A DNA stretch of 57,378 bases, taken from positions 1-57,378 of IMG/VR virus record IMGVR_UViG_3300047200_000271. One strand, given 5' to 3'. The stretch comes from a virus. Positions 17,401-24,878 of this stretch are shown in pieces (position 1 is the first letter of the stretch; every line of letters begins with the position of its first letter). The position numbers and the translations under genes are program-made. The notes below the pieces were generated by a model, which had not been told where the DNA came from, made no database searches, and worked only from the letters and a program-made list of their open reading frames with translations.

Positions 17401-20400
17401 ATTGTTCAATCTTCTTTTCAAGCTGAGATGTAGCAAGCTTGTCGGCGTTCTGAACACCGTCAACAATACGTTGAAGAGCAGCAATATCAGCTTGGTGCTT
17501 TTTGGATTGGGATTCAAGGGCTGATTCAATAGCTTCAGCCTGACGTTTCTCTGCGTCGTTTTTAGCTTCCTTAGCCTTCTTCTTAGCCTTACGCAGTCGA
17601 TCTGTAACATCAGTCAACTGATCCTTTACAGATTTAAGGTCATCTGATGCTTGTTGAGCAGACGCTCCAATATCGGTCTGTAGTTTTTCAAGCTTTGATT
17701 TAAGGTCGGTAATTTCTGCGGAAGTATCAGTGGTTTTCTGCTTTACACGCAGCTCTTCACGCTTGATCTCGTTTGCCTGTTCTGCCAATCGTTCACGCAA
17801 GGCAAGCTCGGCTTGCCACTTATCTTTATTGGCCTGTCTCTGTTTTTCTTTATTGGCTTCAACTTCGGCTCTCTTGGCCTCCGCTTCTGCTTTACGTGCT
17901 GATAGATCACTCGCTTTTCGCTGTGCCTCCGGTGATTGCTCAACTGAAACATCTGTCGCAGACTTCCAGTTAGGATCAGAGTTCTTCATCCCAATGGAAT
18001 GATTAACCATTCCACGGACGAGGTTACGCATAAAGTCGCGGTCCGAACCCTTGACAGTAAAGAATGCCGAAGCGTCTCGCTGATCACCATAGACCGTATT
18101 GAAGACGTGCCACTCGCCACCTTGCTGACGCTTGGCAGTGTACTCTGTTACCGCCTGACCAGTTACGTTCTTCTTCTTTGCGTCGTACTGAGTCATCTCC
18201 ATGCGGACACGTACATCACCAGCATCGTCACGATTAATCTTGACGTTTAGTACTGTGTTCTTTACAGTGACTATGAATCCATCTTTAGTCCGGTTAGCAG
18301 CTCTCCCTGTAAACGATGGACGCTTAGCCATAAATGCATCATCAACATTAGATGTGTCTATTTTCTCTTTCGGGCGGAAAAATCCATCATTAATAGTTGA
18401 TTGTAAACTAGGCCTCCCCTTATATAGATCCCTGTATGTCGCTGTAGCAACGTCTATTAATTCGTTTCTTTTTTCAGAGTCTACTCCAATGCCATCTAAA
18501 TACTTGGTAAGTAACTCCTTTATAACTGGGACTTGATTATTAAAACCCAAGGATTTACTTGCAACAATATAACGATTAGTTGTGTACGCTAGTCCTAACT
18601 TGTGAGCATTGGTAACTATGTTACGAACATTGAACTCATCGTAGTAAATCTTATCGAGATCAAGGCGTTTGCCAATAGGTCCAAGTGATTCAATAGCCTT
18701 GCGGCGAGATGTACCTACAGCTGTTTCTTCTGTGTCATTACCTACATCACCAGTGCCAGTATCAGTTACACCTTCACCCTTGAGTGCAGACATAAGTGGA
18801 GCTAAACGTTCGTTAAGCCAATTTCTATTTGCACTTGCTTCAGCGACATTGTCAATCACCTTGTCAAATGACTGGTTCGTAAAGTCAACTAGGTTCTTTG
18901 CGTTACGCCGACCCCAACTTCCACCATCATAATTTGGTATGACTAAGTTCTGAAGACGAGCATCTACAGGATCTACTCCTGCGTCATAACCGGCAAGCTT
19001 ACGTACATCACCATACTTGGCATCGAGTGATTCAGAAACCTCTCGCAATGAAGGCAAGCCATAGTATTCGGACATAGCAGCTGAGCTGCCCTTGTTGAGC
19101 CAGTTTTCTCCTAATCCAAAGAATGGATACCACTGGCCAGGGTTTACTCCATCTTTAGGATTATGCCCAGTCGAACAATAAAATGGTATCTTCGCGCCAT
19201 TAATATCAACTACAGTGATAATGCGATCAGAGTAATTGAATATCTCAGACGTGTAAGTCTGCGCATTACCCATTGAGGCAAATAACTTACCATTAAGATA
19301 TGCACCAGTTGACTTGAATCCTGGAAGTTGTAACTGTGTGTGCTTACCTAGTGGACGTTTTCCATCTACAAATCCATCAAGTTGTCCATTAGTCTTGGTT
19401 AGCTTAGCAATACTGTCCACATCATCCGTGGCAATGGAATCTGGATCAATATATTCTGACGCACTAGGAGACTTGGACTTGGAAACAGCCTCTCGTACAC
19501 GCCTTAGTGTTTCATCAATGTTCTTCCGGAGGTTTTCAGCAGTGTCAGGTCGTTCGTTTTCAGCAGGAGACAACCCCTCATTGATTTGTGTTACATGACT
19601 TGCAGGTTTACGATTAAACGTAAAGCCAACCTTTGGTAGATCAGGCACAGACCTGACGTCACCAAGGTTTTGATCTAAGTATTGAGCGACCTTTGTAAAC
19701 TCAGGTGAGCCGTAATAAGACGTAATCTCTGGACCAGATGATTTATTAAACCAAGATCCTGCACCGATACCAAAGAACGGATACCACTTCCCTGGCGGGA
19801 CATCTTTCTTGCCACCAAGGCCACTTGAGCAATAGAAAGGAACTTGAATACCGTTTATGTAGACAAGTACAACTTTCCTGTCGTTGTAATTGATTATCTT
19901 ACTTTTACCAACAAACTCCTGCACAGCTTCACCACGAGCCGGAGAATATCTTGCCTCATATCGGATAGGCACAAAGTCAACATTGAGTCCTTCAATATTG
20001 GGTTTATCCCTTAAAACAGTGCGTACTTTATGTGCTGTGTCATGAAGTACAACACCGGGTGCAAGAGCTTCAGTATCCGTACCAGTATCTGTACCTGCAT
20101 CCGTACCAGTATCCGTACCAGTATCCACTACGTCCTTTGGCTTCTCACCAAGCAATGCTGTTGGACCGGTGTCAATACCTTCGTCAACAATCTCAGCGTC
20201 GATGATTTCAGGTGTTACATCTTCTATTTCACCTTCAGCAAAATCACCGTCACGAATGTCATCGGCAATACCTGAGTTATCTAAAAAATCAGATACTTGT
20301 TGTGCCAGCTTACCCTTTGTGTAAGGTGACAGTTCAATCTCGTCAACTTTTTCGTGATCAGGCTCAAGCTTAGGAGCACCTACAGTTTCTTCTTTGACAT

Positions 20401-22429
20401 CAACTGGCTCGACTGGCGTAGATTCAAACTTTTCACCAAAGTCAGGATTAGTGTATTCATCCTGCGTTGCAGACGGAGTCTCACCGAGCACAGATTCTGC
20501 CTCACGGCGAGACAATTCACCCTTGATGGATGAAGGCTGCACAGTGAACGATCCAATGCGTGGATGGTCAACCAGGCGCACTATATGACCATACTTGTTT
20601 TGGCCGACAACAATAGCCGTTTGTTCACCAAACTGGCTAGTGTTTACATCAATAACATCTCCGCGTTTATAACGTTTTGATGGACCCTCGAAATCAATTA
20701 TTGACTCAGCAGCTTTGGCAATACGACCAAGGTTTAACTCAATAGCCGCAGCTCGCTGTTCCTTGTTGCGAATACCCTTGATTGCCTCAAGGTCTGATCC
20801 AAACTGGCGACGTATTTTACCTACTACAGTAAGCTGTTCTGGAGTTAACTCAAGAACCGCTTCGTTTTCAGAACCTTGACCAAACTTCCATTGATTCTTT
20901 AGGATTTTCTCCGGTGGTATAAGGTCAGATAAGCTACGTGGAAGTTCGTTTTCTTGCACTTGACCACGAGGTATTACAGCACCAGCTTCATCAACATTGA
21001 TCTGAGATTCATGCACACGCATGTGCGTCCCATCAGGTAGTGCAACAATGTACATACCCTGACGCTTCTGGTTGACCTGTTTTACAACACGAGCTGGAAA
21101 TGCTGGGAGACTAGGATCAAGCGTAACTTCTGCATCAAACACTTGTTTGTTAAAGTTATCAAACGCCTCTGGCATAAACGGAGCTGGTTTATCATTCGGC
21201 TTTACACCATGCTCAGTCATTACGTTTGCAATACGTGTTGCAATCTTCTCGTTTCGTATTTCAGTTAGAGGAACGGTACTAATTCGCGACACACCATCAG
21301 GACCAATGTCTTTAACTACAACGCCAGCATCGCGGCTGATGCCGAGGATAGACCTGCGAACACCAGCTGCTTTGTCTGTGTACTCAATTAACGGAGTGCG
21401 CTTGAATATGAACTCAGTACTCGTAAGAGAGTCAGCTGCGTTTTTGGATCTATATCCTTCCAGCACAAAGTCATTGTCTGTATGTATCCATGCGCGACGT
21501 TTTTCAGGATCGTATACAGCGTATTCAGCACCCTTAATAATAGGCTGACCTTCAGCATTGACATCTCCGCTCAACCTACCACCTAGGTTGAACCGACGAT
21601 ACCGACTTTCTGTCGGTGTGATCGTCCCCTCTTGCTCTCGCATTTGAGTCTGTCTGCGCTCTACTTGATCAGCTTTGACCTCCGCACGTTTATTCGCAAG
21701 TTTATTGAGATTTGAGAGCATAAATTCAGGACTCTTAAGCCTGTTGTAAGGCTCAGTCATAGCCTTACCAAATTTAGTCTCACCACTAAGAAGAGCACCT
21801 ACTGCTCCATTACCAAGAATCTGCCACGCACTTAAGCCAGGTAAACCTTGACGCTTTTGTTCTTCCGATTGTTGATAACTTTCAAATGCACCTTGTGCAA
21901 ATTCAGTCGAACGGTCAGCTAGATCGTGCACGGTTTCACGCACACCTTCATTTCTTAACGCTTTACCGCCTTGCTTATTAAGGGCACTGACTGCTTTACG
22001 TACTCCTACGCCTGGAATCTTAAGTGATGGAGCAAAGAACGTCATGTCACCAGCAAGTGAACCAATACTTTGTGCTTGACTATAATTTACTGCGTTGAAC
22101 TGTTGAGCTTCACGACGTTTATTCATCGCTGCTGCACCAATAAGGTGCTCAAGAGCTCTGTCGTTAATCTCTTGGTTTATGTTAGTGCCAATGGTTCCAC
22201 CACCAGCTGCACCAAGTACAGTTCCAAGCAGAATACCTAAGCCACGGTATTTACCCTTGACTAGTTTTCCACCTAGAGCACCGCCACCCATAGCACCAAG
22301 GTCGCCACCAATGAGAGTTCCTGGCATACTAGCGATACGTTCGCCGTACGCCATTCCAGCAGCTTCACCTGCACCAACAAGAGGGCTCTCTGACTGACGA
22401 AACACACTACCTGAATCATTACCACGCAA
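11414..22429 (-). CDS. Giant polyvalent-type internal virion protein (main part)
   Basis: The open frame covers 3,671 residues, the last and largest gene of the late block. Visible parts: a Gly-rich hydrophobic N-terminus (about 30-90); a DTGTDTG linker (about 773-795); two copies of an FYCS...WYPFFG...YYG module (about 860 and 1083); a long Lys/Glu/Ala coiled coil (about 1500-1745); a zinc-peptidase motif HEIAHALLRG (about 1927); a segment resembling the ADP-ribosyltransferase fold of polyvalent proteins (GYYLRVDNPLVVDL, DGIVLLNAKH, about 2950-3060); and a C-terminal region like the large polyvalent-protein-associated domains with a membrane-like segment at about 3430. Such proteins are packaged and injected with the DNA. 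The listed start is a TTG without a clear ribosome binding site. The true N-terminus probably lies in the overlapping gene at 22273-23019 (see findings). Confidence 0.85.
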   Translation of the reverse strand: MRGNDSGSVFRQSESPLVGAGEAAGMAYGERIASMPGTLIGGDLGAMGGGALGGKLVKGKYRGLGILLGTVLGAAGGGTIGTNINQEINDRALEHLIGAAAMNKRREAQQFNAVNYSQAQSIGSLAGDMTFFAPSLKIPGVGVRKAVSALNKQGGKALRNEGVRETVHDLADRSTEFAQGAFESYQQSEEQKRQGLPGLSAWQILGNGAVGALLSGETKFGKAMTEPYNRLKSPEFMLSNLNKLANKRAEVKADQVERRQTQMREQEGTITPTESRYRRFNLGGRLSGDVNAEGQPIIKGAEYAVYDPEKRRAWIHTDNDFVLEGYRSKNAADSLTSTEFIFKRTPLIEYTDKAAGVRRSILGISRDAGVVVKDIGPDGVSRISTVPLTEIRNEKIATRIANVMTEHGVKPNDKPAPFMPEAFDNFNKQVFDAEVTLDPSLPAFPARVVKQVNQKRQGMYIVALPDGTHMRVHESQINVDEAGAVIPRGQVQENELPRSLSDLIPPEKILKNQWKFGQGSENEAVLELTPEQLTVVGKIRRQFGSDLEAIKGIRNKEQRAAAIELNLGRIAKAAESIIDFEGPSKRYKRGDVIDVNTSQFGEQTAIVVGQNKYGHIVRLVDHPRIGSFTVQPSSIKGELSRREAESVLGETPSATQDEYTNPDFGEKFESTPVEPVDVKEETVGAPKLEPDHEKVDEIELSPYTKGKLAQQVSDFLDNSGIADDIRDGDFAEGEIEDVTPEIIDAEIVDEGIDTGPTALLGEKPKDVVDTGTDTGTDAGTDTGTDTEALAPGVVLHDTAHKVRTVLRDKPNIEGLNVDFVPIRYEARYSPARGEAVQEFVGKSKIINYNDRKVVLVYINGIQVPFYCSSGLGGKKDVPPGKWYPFFGIGAGSWFNKSSGPEITSYYGSPEFTKVAQYLDQNLGDVRSVPDLPKVGFTFNRKPASHVTQINEGLSPAENERPDTAENLRKNIDETLRRVREAVSKSKSPSASEYIDPDSIATDDVDSIAKLTKTNGQLDGFVDGKRPLGKHTQLQLPGFKSTGAYLNGKLFASMGNAQTYTSEIFNYSDRIITVVDINGAKIPFYCSTGHNPKDGVNPGQWYPFFGLGENWLNKGSSAAMSEYYGLPSLREVSESLDAKYGDVRKLAGYDAGVDPVDARLQNLVIPNYDGGSWGRRNAKNLVDFTNQSFDKVIDNVAEASANRNWLNERLAPLMSALKGEGVTDTGTGDVGNDTEETAVGTSRRKAIESLGPIGKRLDLDKIYYDEFNVRNIVTNAHKLGLAYTTNRYIVASKSLGFNNQVPVIKELLTKYLDGIGVDSEKRNELIDVATATYRDLYKGRPSLQSTINDGFFRPKEKIDTSNVDDAFMAKRPSFTGRAANRTKDGFIVTVKNTVLNVKINRDDAGDVRVRMEMTQYDAKKKNVTGQAVTEYTAKRQQGGEWHVFNTVYGDQRDASAFFTVKGSDRDFMRNLVRGMVNHSIGMKNSDPNWKSATDVSVEQSPEAQRKASDLSARKAEAEAKRAEVEANKEKQRQANKDKWQAELALRERLAEQANEIKREELRVKQKTTDTSAEITDLKSKLEKLQTDIGASAQQASDDLKSVKDQLTDVTDRLRKAKKKAKEAKNDAEKRQAEAIESALESQSKKHQADIAALQRIVDGVQNADKLATSQLEKKIEQLIEQVIKQQQELAGRSVQLSSDTTDNDARINALLAQMRMIESGYDTKIDELNTQIENLTKQLNNVGTSTETPKRVKKETVYKESEIESIVQNREIVTVLKEINGTQYKFDATIVNNRTQLKTVLREQYGYTQTGANYWSGIVDHFARAWAVRQLAARQRVRDIRPTERTTSEGTVELVMHRVLRQDEETVKSVAMLMREFYRDRFAAFAYVSDLSKLDDVGYGATFKAAREDGTSFNVIAAFASRDEETGVHEIAHALLRGMDKPYRDKLLAQMQRTRASAGVFSDAMPIDSEELFVGMFVASLRNQVTPVVQGNYESGDPRVQARDLDLFWNGTGKYLNEVFSTVTGKNIKNQNGDNLTQWVAPFDPNIRLFKGMQVYVSKDGEDNLAIVTKPDPKDKAAYDAYRTSYAPEGKVEVHIAGDQNPVLIDRGDISNLGGLTQGFNPGMLETLSKYLGAYYRESDANIWKSVKHLMEDFNDTLVPSTGTSDSIASSETDQGNQEGQQPDEQAQPNNYIATKETIKPEYEYDGNPIVVVSTQQQHELDALRELFDGTGIKVIDNGDLFPVGFSPTDVNLHLLTGIPYNKIPSKVFVWTSGYSDIRGLSGMRLRTALINQGVLSNAVSTNQYKWSSQLNALRDAARTNVINMMQNRDLSMRDMMINPMELGSTDRRDPYTVSEILSNISTMLNDGQLMHLLGVTTSGHDMLRTANLNSIGHDMLLGRIYARFGQDGLKHWADMVKMKPVIDEIFKYEPLTLANINRLFEYGNPSRRTPLAYALDKAAEYVANPRSTVDNGQMNPGTGFDSAVYLAMNSVDSDEAVKLLEKMQLSNDKRSRINPATWQAMAKGLQGFYRNDIDMEYMFNPKGGSVQIHLRDYARKIIDGTISNPGDFQRMNSRLELALSLDYMSREANGEYVPRYPYKEHEIRNYREAVSYELKEGLVDLFRHNQGATGKFSPVPITLQDGSVIFDRVKAQQTHPLGTLKVSVSSGDTLFKAAGTDQFLPYTAKAKQYNPDTVVLKPYMTQGHRLLPKRSWVTAMLLAELNNKQEIMRNSHIEEIALSGKLPKIVLSEADKKANLPINSTEVRTELKPIIQSMIKSGRIDGDIVRDSRGKPSNVYNLYRAATTMSDGAALLNYARTETKAFKKWSGNNPVVEAITTSDLRPNVAIGEIAPAVRANIRKYMSGKSIVKFAKSLNGTLTPEDAVELEVLMDDYLRGETTLAEIRQGIDAAIDDPNELQALIDTVSQQLASAKFDTARIHTADSDSYQDASTRPRTGRPLVTVGFAPNKTLSWLRSAGGFVMSGGPSDQTGYNQFGYYLRVDNPLVVDLSGQGMDAVSVENMFAKNPTRDGIVLLNAKHSIGGLNTTQNIILPRSNHAKLPWTTWTETKSVPTAYPSEFDYILRDKSQDEWMNEDVAFMGRMPDINYKPDYAGKAEPAATSGPRAETPIRVRKTRVPDTADKLTSIVDFINDVTRLTLSSDLAFMTLQAGIISLSNPAIGFKAFLMAMRGFAPNLRVEWFGGIGHRKLGREVYHDIGDAMRQNPAYELAREAGLPLGMFEIDERFADALSIELHNLRRINPDATLDDCRTTLMDIDELGTNDEWFIKNRLSRHLPGQGQFERFNAILHDQILLLAFDNWHKQFLAMGYVEGSEKMKRALKDGARILAVTTGDVAYSTNKQRDATAGRIAKLLFTAPRWVMSRALIDPWVNSVLSGDSFSLLHDLMGHDNPVWNLYKGDQAAASLGRTMYGRLVGGQIFMMILAILWQNFNPETEVETDVTRQAGRIRIGDFRIDPPAGLFDHYRLGYRLMEAALQTGPSDAKKAKKSDGTIIEKIASDLGREVSYKASPMLNMAVGIFQTGKTPIGEPMFGQNEAATHVYNQLVLPRLIEMNGGIQPWMTDVRVSNAFIERFPTAVTQFIDSYYAADKYGANPAVYSGLNTGLNFIGLKTEIKPVKALKERKRKNYESNSAEAPSAKSVIEQQGLIGLFRGQD

Positions 22430-23019
22430 CCGATCATCGATTGCACCAAGTGGTGAGCAATAGGACCAGCTTGACTAAACTGGTTTGCAGCTTCAGCGTC
22501 ATTAAAAGACTTACTGATGATTGGAAGTTCTGCACCACCTACATAAGGAATATTTTCATTTAACTGACCAGACGTATCTGGACCAAAACGATAAACATCT
22601 TCAGGTGTATAACCTAGTGCCCCTAGGTACTTTTGTGTATTACTCTTATCAAGACTAGCTTCTGCTGAAAGCGCATCTTTTTTACTAGTACGGAACTGTT
22701 CGATTTGCTCAGGAGATAGATCTGGCCTGAACTCACGATCTACAAACTGCTTGCGCTTTACTGGGTCTTGAGTAAGTTCGACCGCACGATTAGCTTTAAA
22801 TGCAGCGTATTCATTCCGTTGCTTTGGTGTTATAAGTTCTTTTTCAGACAGCTTTTGAACAATGTCTGAAAACTTGTTACTGAATAACACGTCATCGTAC
22901 TGTGTGCCTTGTTGTAAAAATTTGAGAGCACCTTGCTTTGTACTAAAGTTAGGTAAGTTCTCAATTAATTCACGAGCACCAGCACTACGAGCGAATTCTT
23001 CTTTTATTCGGTCGGGCAT
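22273..23019 (-). CDS. N-terminal part of the giant protein, out of frame at its end
   Basis: This 248-residue frame starts with a hydrophilic helical protein (MPDRIKEEFARSAGAREL) and looks like normal coding sequence to about residue 190. The last 50 residues switch to a hydrophobic, Cys/Val/Leu-rich stretch that is out of phase with the good coding sequence in the giant gene's frame over the same DNA. A -1 shift or one missing base near 22440-22475 would join the two into one protein of 3,868 residues. The start has TAAAAT exactly 6 nt upstream and no ribosome binding site, so it is probably leaderless. Confidence 0.6.
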   Translation of the reverse strand: MPDRIKEEFARSAGARELIENLPNFSTKQGALKFLQQGTQYDDVLFSNKFSDIVQKLSEKELITPKQRNEYAAFKANRAVELTQDPVKRKQFVDREFRPDLSPEQIEQFRTSKKDALSAEASLDKSNTQKYLGALGYTPEDVYRFGPDTSGQLNENIPYVGGAELPIISKSFNDAEAANQFSQAGPIAHHLVQSMIGCVVMIQVVCFVSQRALLLVQVKLLEWRTANVSLVCQELSLVATLVLWVAVL

Positions 23020-23031
23020 GAAGTCATTTTA
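23020..23031 (-). promoter_or_regulatory. Leaderless-type -10 box before the giant gene
   Basis: On the minus strand TAAAAT (23031-23026) is followed by 6 nt and the ATG at 23019. No Shine-Dalgarno is present. The same 6-nt spacing occurs at five other starts in the window. It would give the giant gene its own transcript in addition to read-through of the late operon. The -35 region is weak. Confidence 0.45.
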
Positions 23032-23063
23032 CAACATGCCCAACTTACACAATAGCAACCCTG

Positions 23064-24869
23064 TTACTTGCCTTCACCAAATATTCTATTAAACATTTGA
23101 TCTCTTGTTTCACCAGTTGGTTTTCGTTCTACTGGTTTTGGCGGCTTTGTCGGCTTTGGTGGTTGTGTCGGCTTTGGTGGTTGTGTCGGCTTTGGTGGGT
23201 TAGGCCCTCCACCCATACCTGCACTATCAGGAGTTCTTCCTCCAAACCCTCCGAAGTTATTATTTACTCTAGCCATTGTTGCGTCTGTTGGAGCTTGATA
23301 AAGACCAGCGGATCTGTCAACCTCGTAACCGTGACGTGAACCCATAGTTCCAAACATAGCAGGATTATTTTGAATAGCATGTCCAAGTGCTGCCATTAAA
23401 GGGTTGTCAGTTAAAAAACCGGTATTAGCCATGTCATTACCAATAATTCCAAGGTTTGCCCACTCCATTGGTGAACCTGTCTCAGTTACACCCCATCTAT
23501 TCATTTCTCCTACTTGAGTATTCAAACCAGCAACCATATCGTCAATTTCTTTTATTGCAGCTTGTGTATTCTTGTTACTCGGATCGTAGTTTGGGCTATT
23601 TATAATTTTTGTTTTTTCTTGTATAGCCATAGTCATAGACTTCTTTAAGTCACCAGTAGCAGTAAAGATGCTGCGAACATTCAGGTTTCTCTCGTCGCCA
23701 ACTTTACGTTCCAAGTCTGCATTACGGTACGTCATCATGTCACCGTGCCGGTTATTTAAATTCTGTTCTTTGAGTTGTGCAAACGCAAGTCTAGCCCTAC
23801 CAAGAGCTTGACTGGCCATTGCCGCAGATGCCTTTAACGGCGCAAATCGTACATCCGTTAGAGCTTTCTTAGTCCTAGCTTCCATTAAAGCTATTTCAGG
23901 TAGAAGCTTTTTCTCCGCTATCTGAATCCTACTTGTTGATGCAGCAGCAGATGCTTTCTTTGATTCTATAGCAGCTTTATCTGTTTCCTTCATGCCGTAT
24001 GTAGCACGTACAGGAACATCCTTGGGTGTTGCTTCACGCTCACGCGAAATCATTACGCTGTCAGGAATGCCAGACTTAACTGCTTTTTGAATTTGTTCAG
24101 GCGAACGGAACATGTCCTCTGGTTTCATAGACATCATGTCGCCGAAGTTTTGAGGCATGTTAGCAGTAGTCACCCCGCCGTAATACTTTGCAGCACCTTG
24201 ACCCATCATTCCCATCAAGTCTTTAGTTTGATCATTTATAGGGGCATTGGAAAACTCTAGGAAGTTACGGCTACCTTCAGGACGAGTGGCCATAGATTGA
24301 CCAACCTGTGGAGTGTCTGCGCCGTAAATCTCCTGAATAGACTGAGGATCATAAAACTGTGTAGTTGGATCATTACCGTAATCAGGATTGACTAGATTAC
24401 CAGCTCCAATTTTGCGTTCAGTAACACCTGGAATGATTGAACCAGGAGCAGCAAGTGATCTGTCAAGTTGATCTTGTGTAAGTCCCCAAGGACGATCTGG
24501 AGTAGCTCCATAAAGATTCATGATATTGCCGCGAAGTTGATGAATACCAGTGTCAAGTTCTGCGCCCGTTCTACCTTCAAGGCGTTTCATCCCACGGTCC
24601 ATCTCAAGGCCAACATCACCAAGTGTTTTCTGACGAAATTCTTCTTGTTTAAGTCTTCCAGCAGCAACGTCAGATTTACGTTTGTCCGCTCTGTCTTCTT
24701 CAAGAGAAGTTAACTTAGCCATCTCAATAGCGTTGCGCTGTCGATCAGATTTAAGTCGTGCGTTAGTAGTAATCAAGTTCTGACGTTCACGTCGGCCTTG
24801 ACTTCGTGCATTCATGTAACCTTGACCTAGACCAAGTAGAGCTCGTGTTAATCCAGAACTTACTGCCAT
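23064..24869 (-). CDS. Internal virion / ejection-type protein with PPKPT repeats
   Basis: This protein has 601 residues and is predicted to be mostly helical and hydrophilic. The N-terminus (LTRALLGLGQGYMNARSQ) is amphipathic, residues 20-110 are strongly charged, and a Pro-Lys-Pro-Thr repeat (PPKPTQPPKPTQPPKPT) precedes the C-terminal 25 residues. Position between the nozzle/fibre genes and the giant protein, and the Gln/Lys/Ala-rich helical make-up, match podovirus internal core or ejection proteins. No enzyme motif was found. AGGTGA is a good ribosome binding site. Confidence 0.55.
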   Translation of the reverse strand: MAVSSGLTRALLGLGQGYMNARSQGRRERQNLITTNARLKSDRQRNAIEMAKLTSLEEDRADKRKSDVAAGRLKQEEFRQKTLGDVGLEMDRGMKRLEGRTGAELDTGIHQLRGNIMNLYGATPDRPWGLTQDQLDRSLAAPGSIIPGVTERKIGAGNLVNPDYGNDPTTQFYDPQSIQEIYGADTPQVGQSMATRPEGSRNFLEFSNAPINDQTKDLMGMMGQGAAKYYGGVTTANMPQNFGDMMSMKPEDMFRSPEQIQKAVKSGIPDSVMISREREATPKDVPVRATYGMKETDKAAIESKKASAAASTSRIQIAEKKLLPEIALMEARTKKALTDVRFAPLKASAAMASQALGRARLAFAQLKEQNLNNRHGDMMTYRNADLERKVGDERNLNVRSIFTATGDLKKSMTMAIQEKTKIINSPNYDPSNKNTQAAIKEIDDMVAGLNTQVGEMNRWGVTETGSPMEWANLGIIGNDMANTGFLTDNPLMAALGHAIQNNPAMFGTMGSRHGYEVDRSAGLYQAPTDATMARVNNNFGGFGGRTPDSAGMGGGPNPPKPTQPPKPTQPPKPTKPPKPVERKPTGETRDQMFNRIFGEGK

Positions 24870-24878
24870 TTATTTCAC

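Noticed and set aside
21072-21548. 158-codon plus-strand frame inside the giant gene
   Set aside because: It overlaps well-formed coding sequence on the minus strand, has no upstream ribosome binding site and reads as a composition shadow.
22320-22477. Programmed -1 frameshift
   Set aside because: No X-XXY-YYZ slippery site or downstream pseudoknot is seen by eye; a missing base is the simpler explanation, so it is reported as a frame break only.
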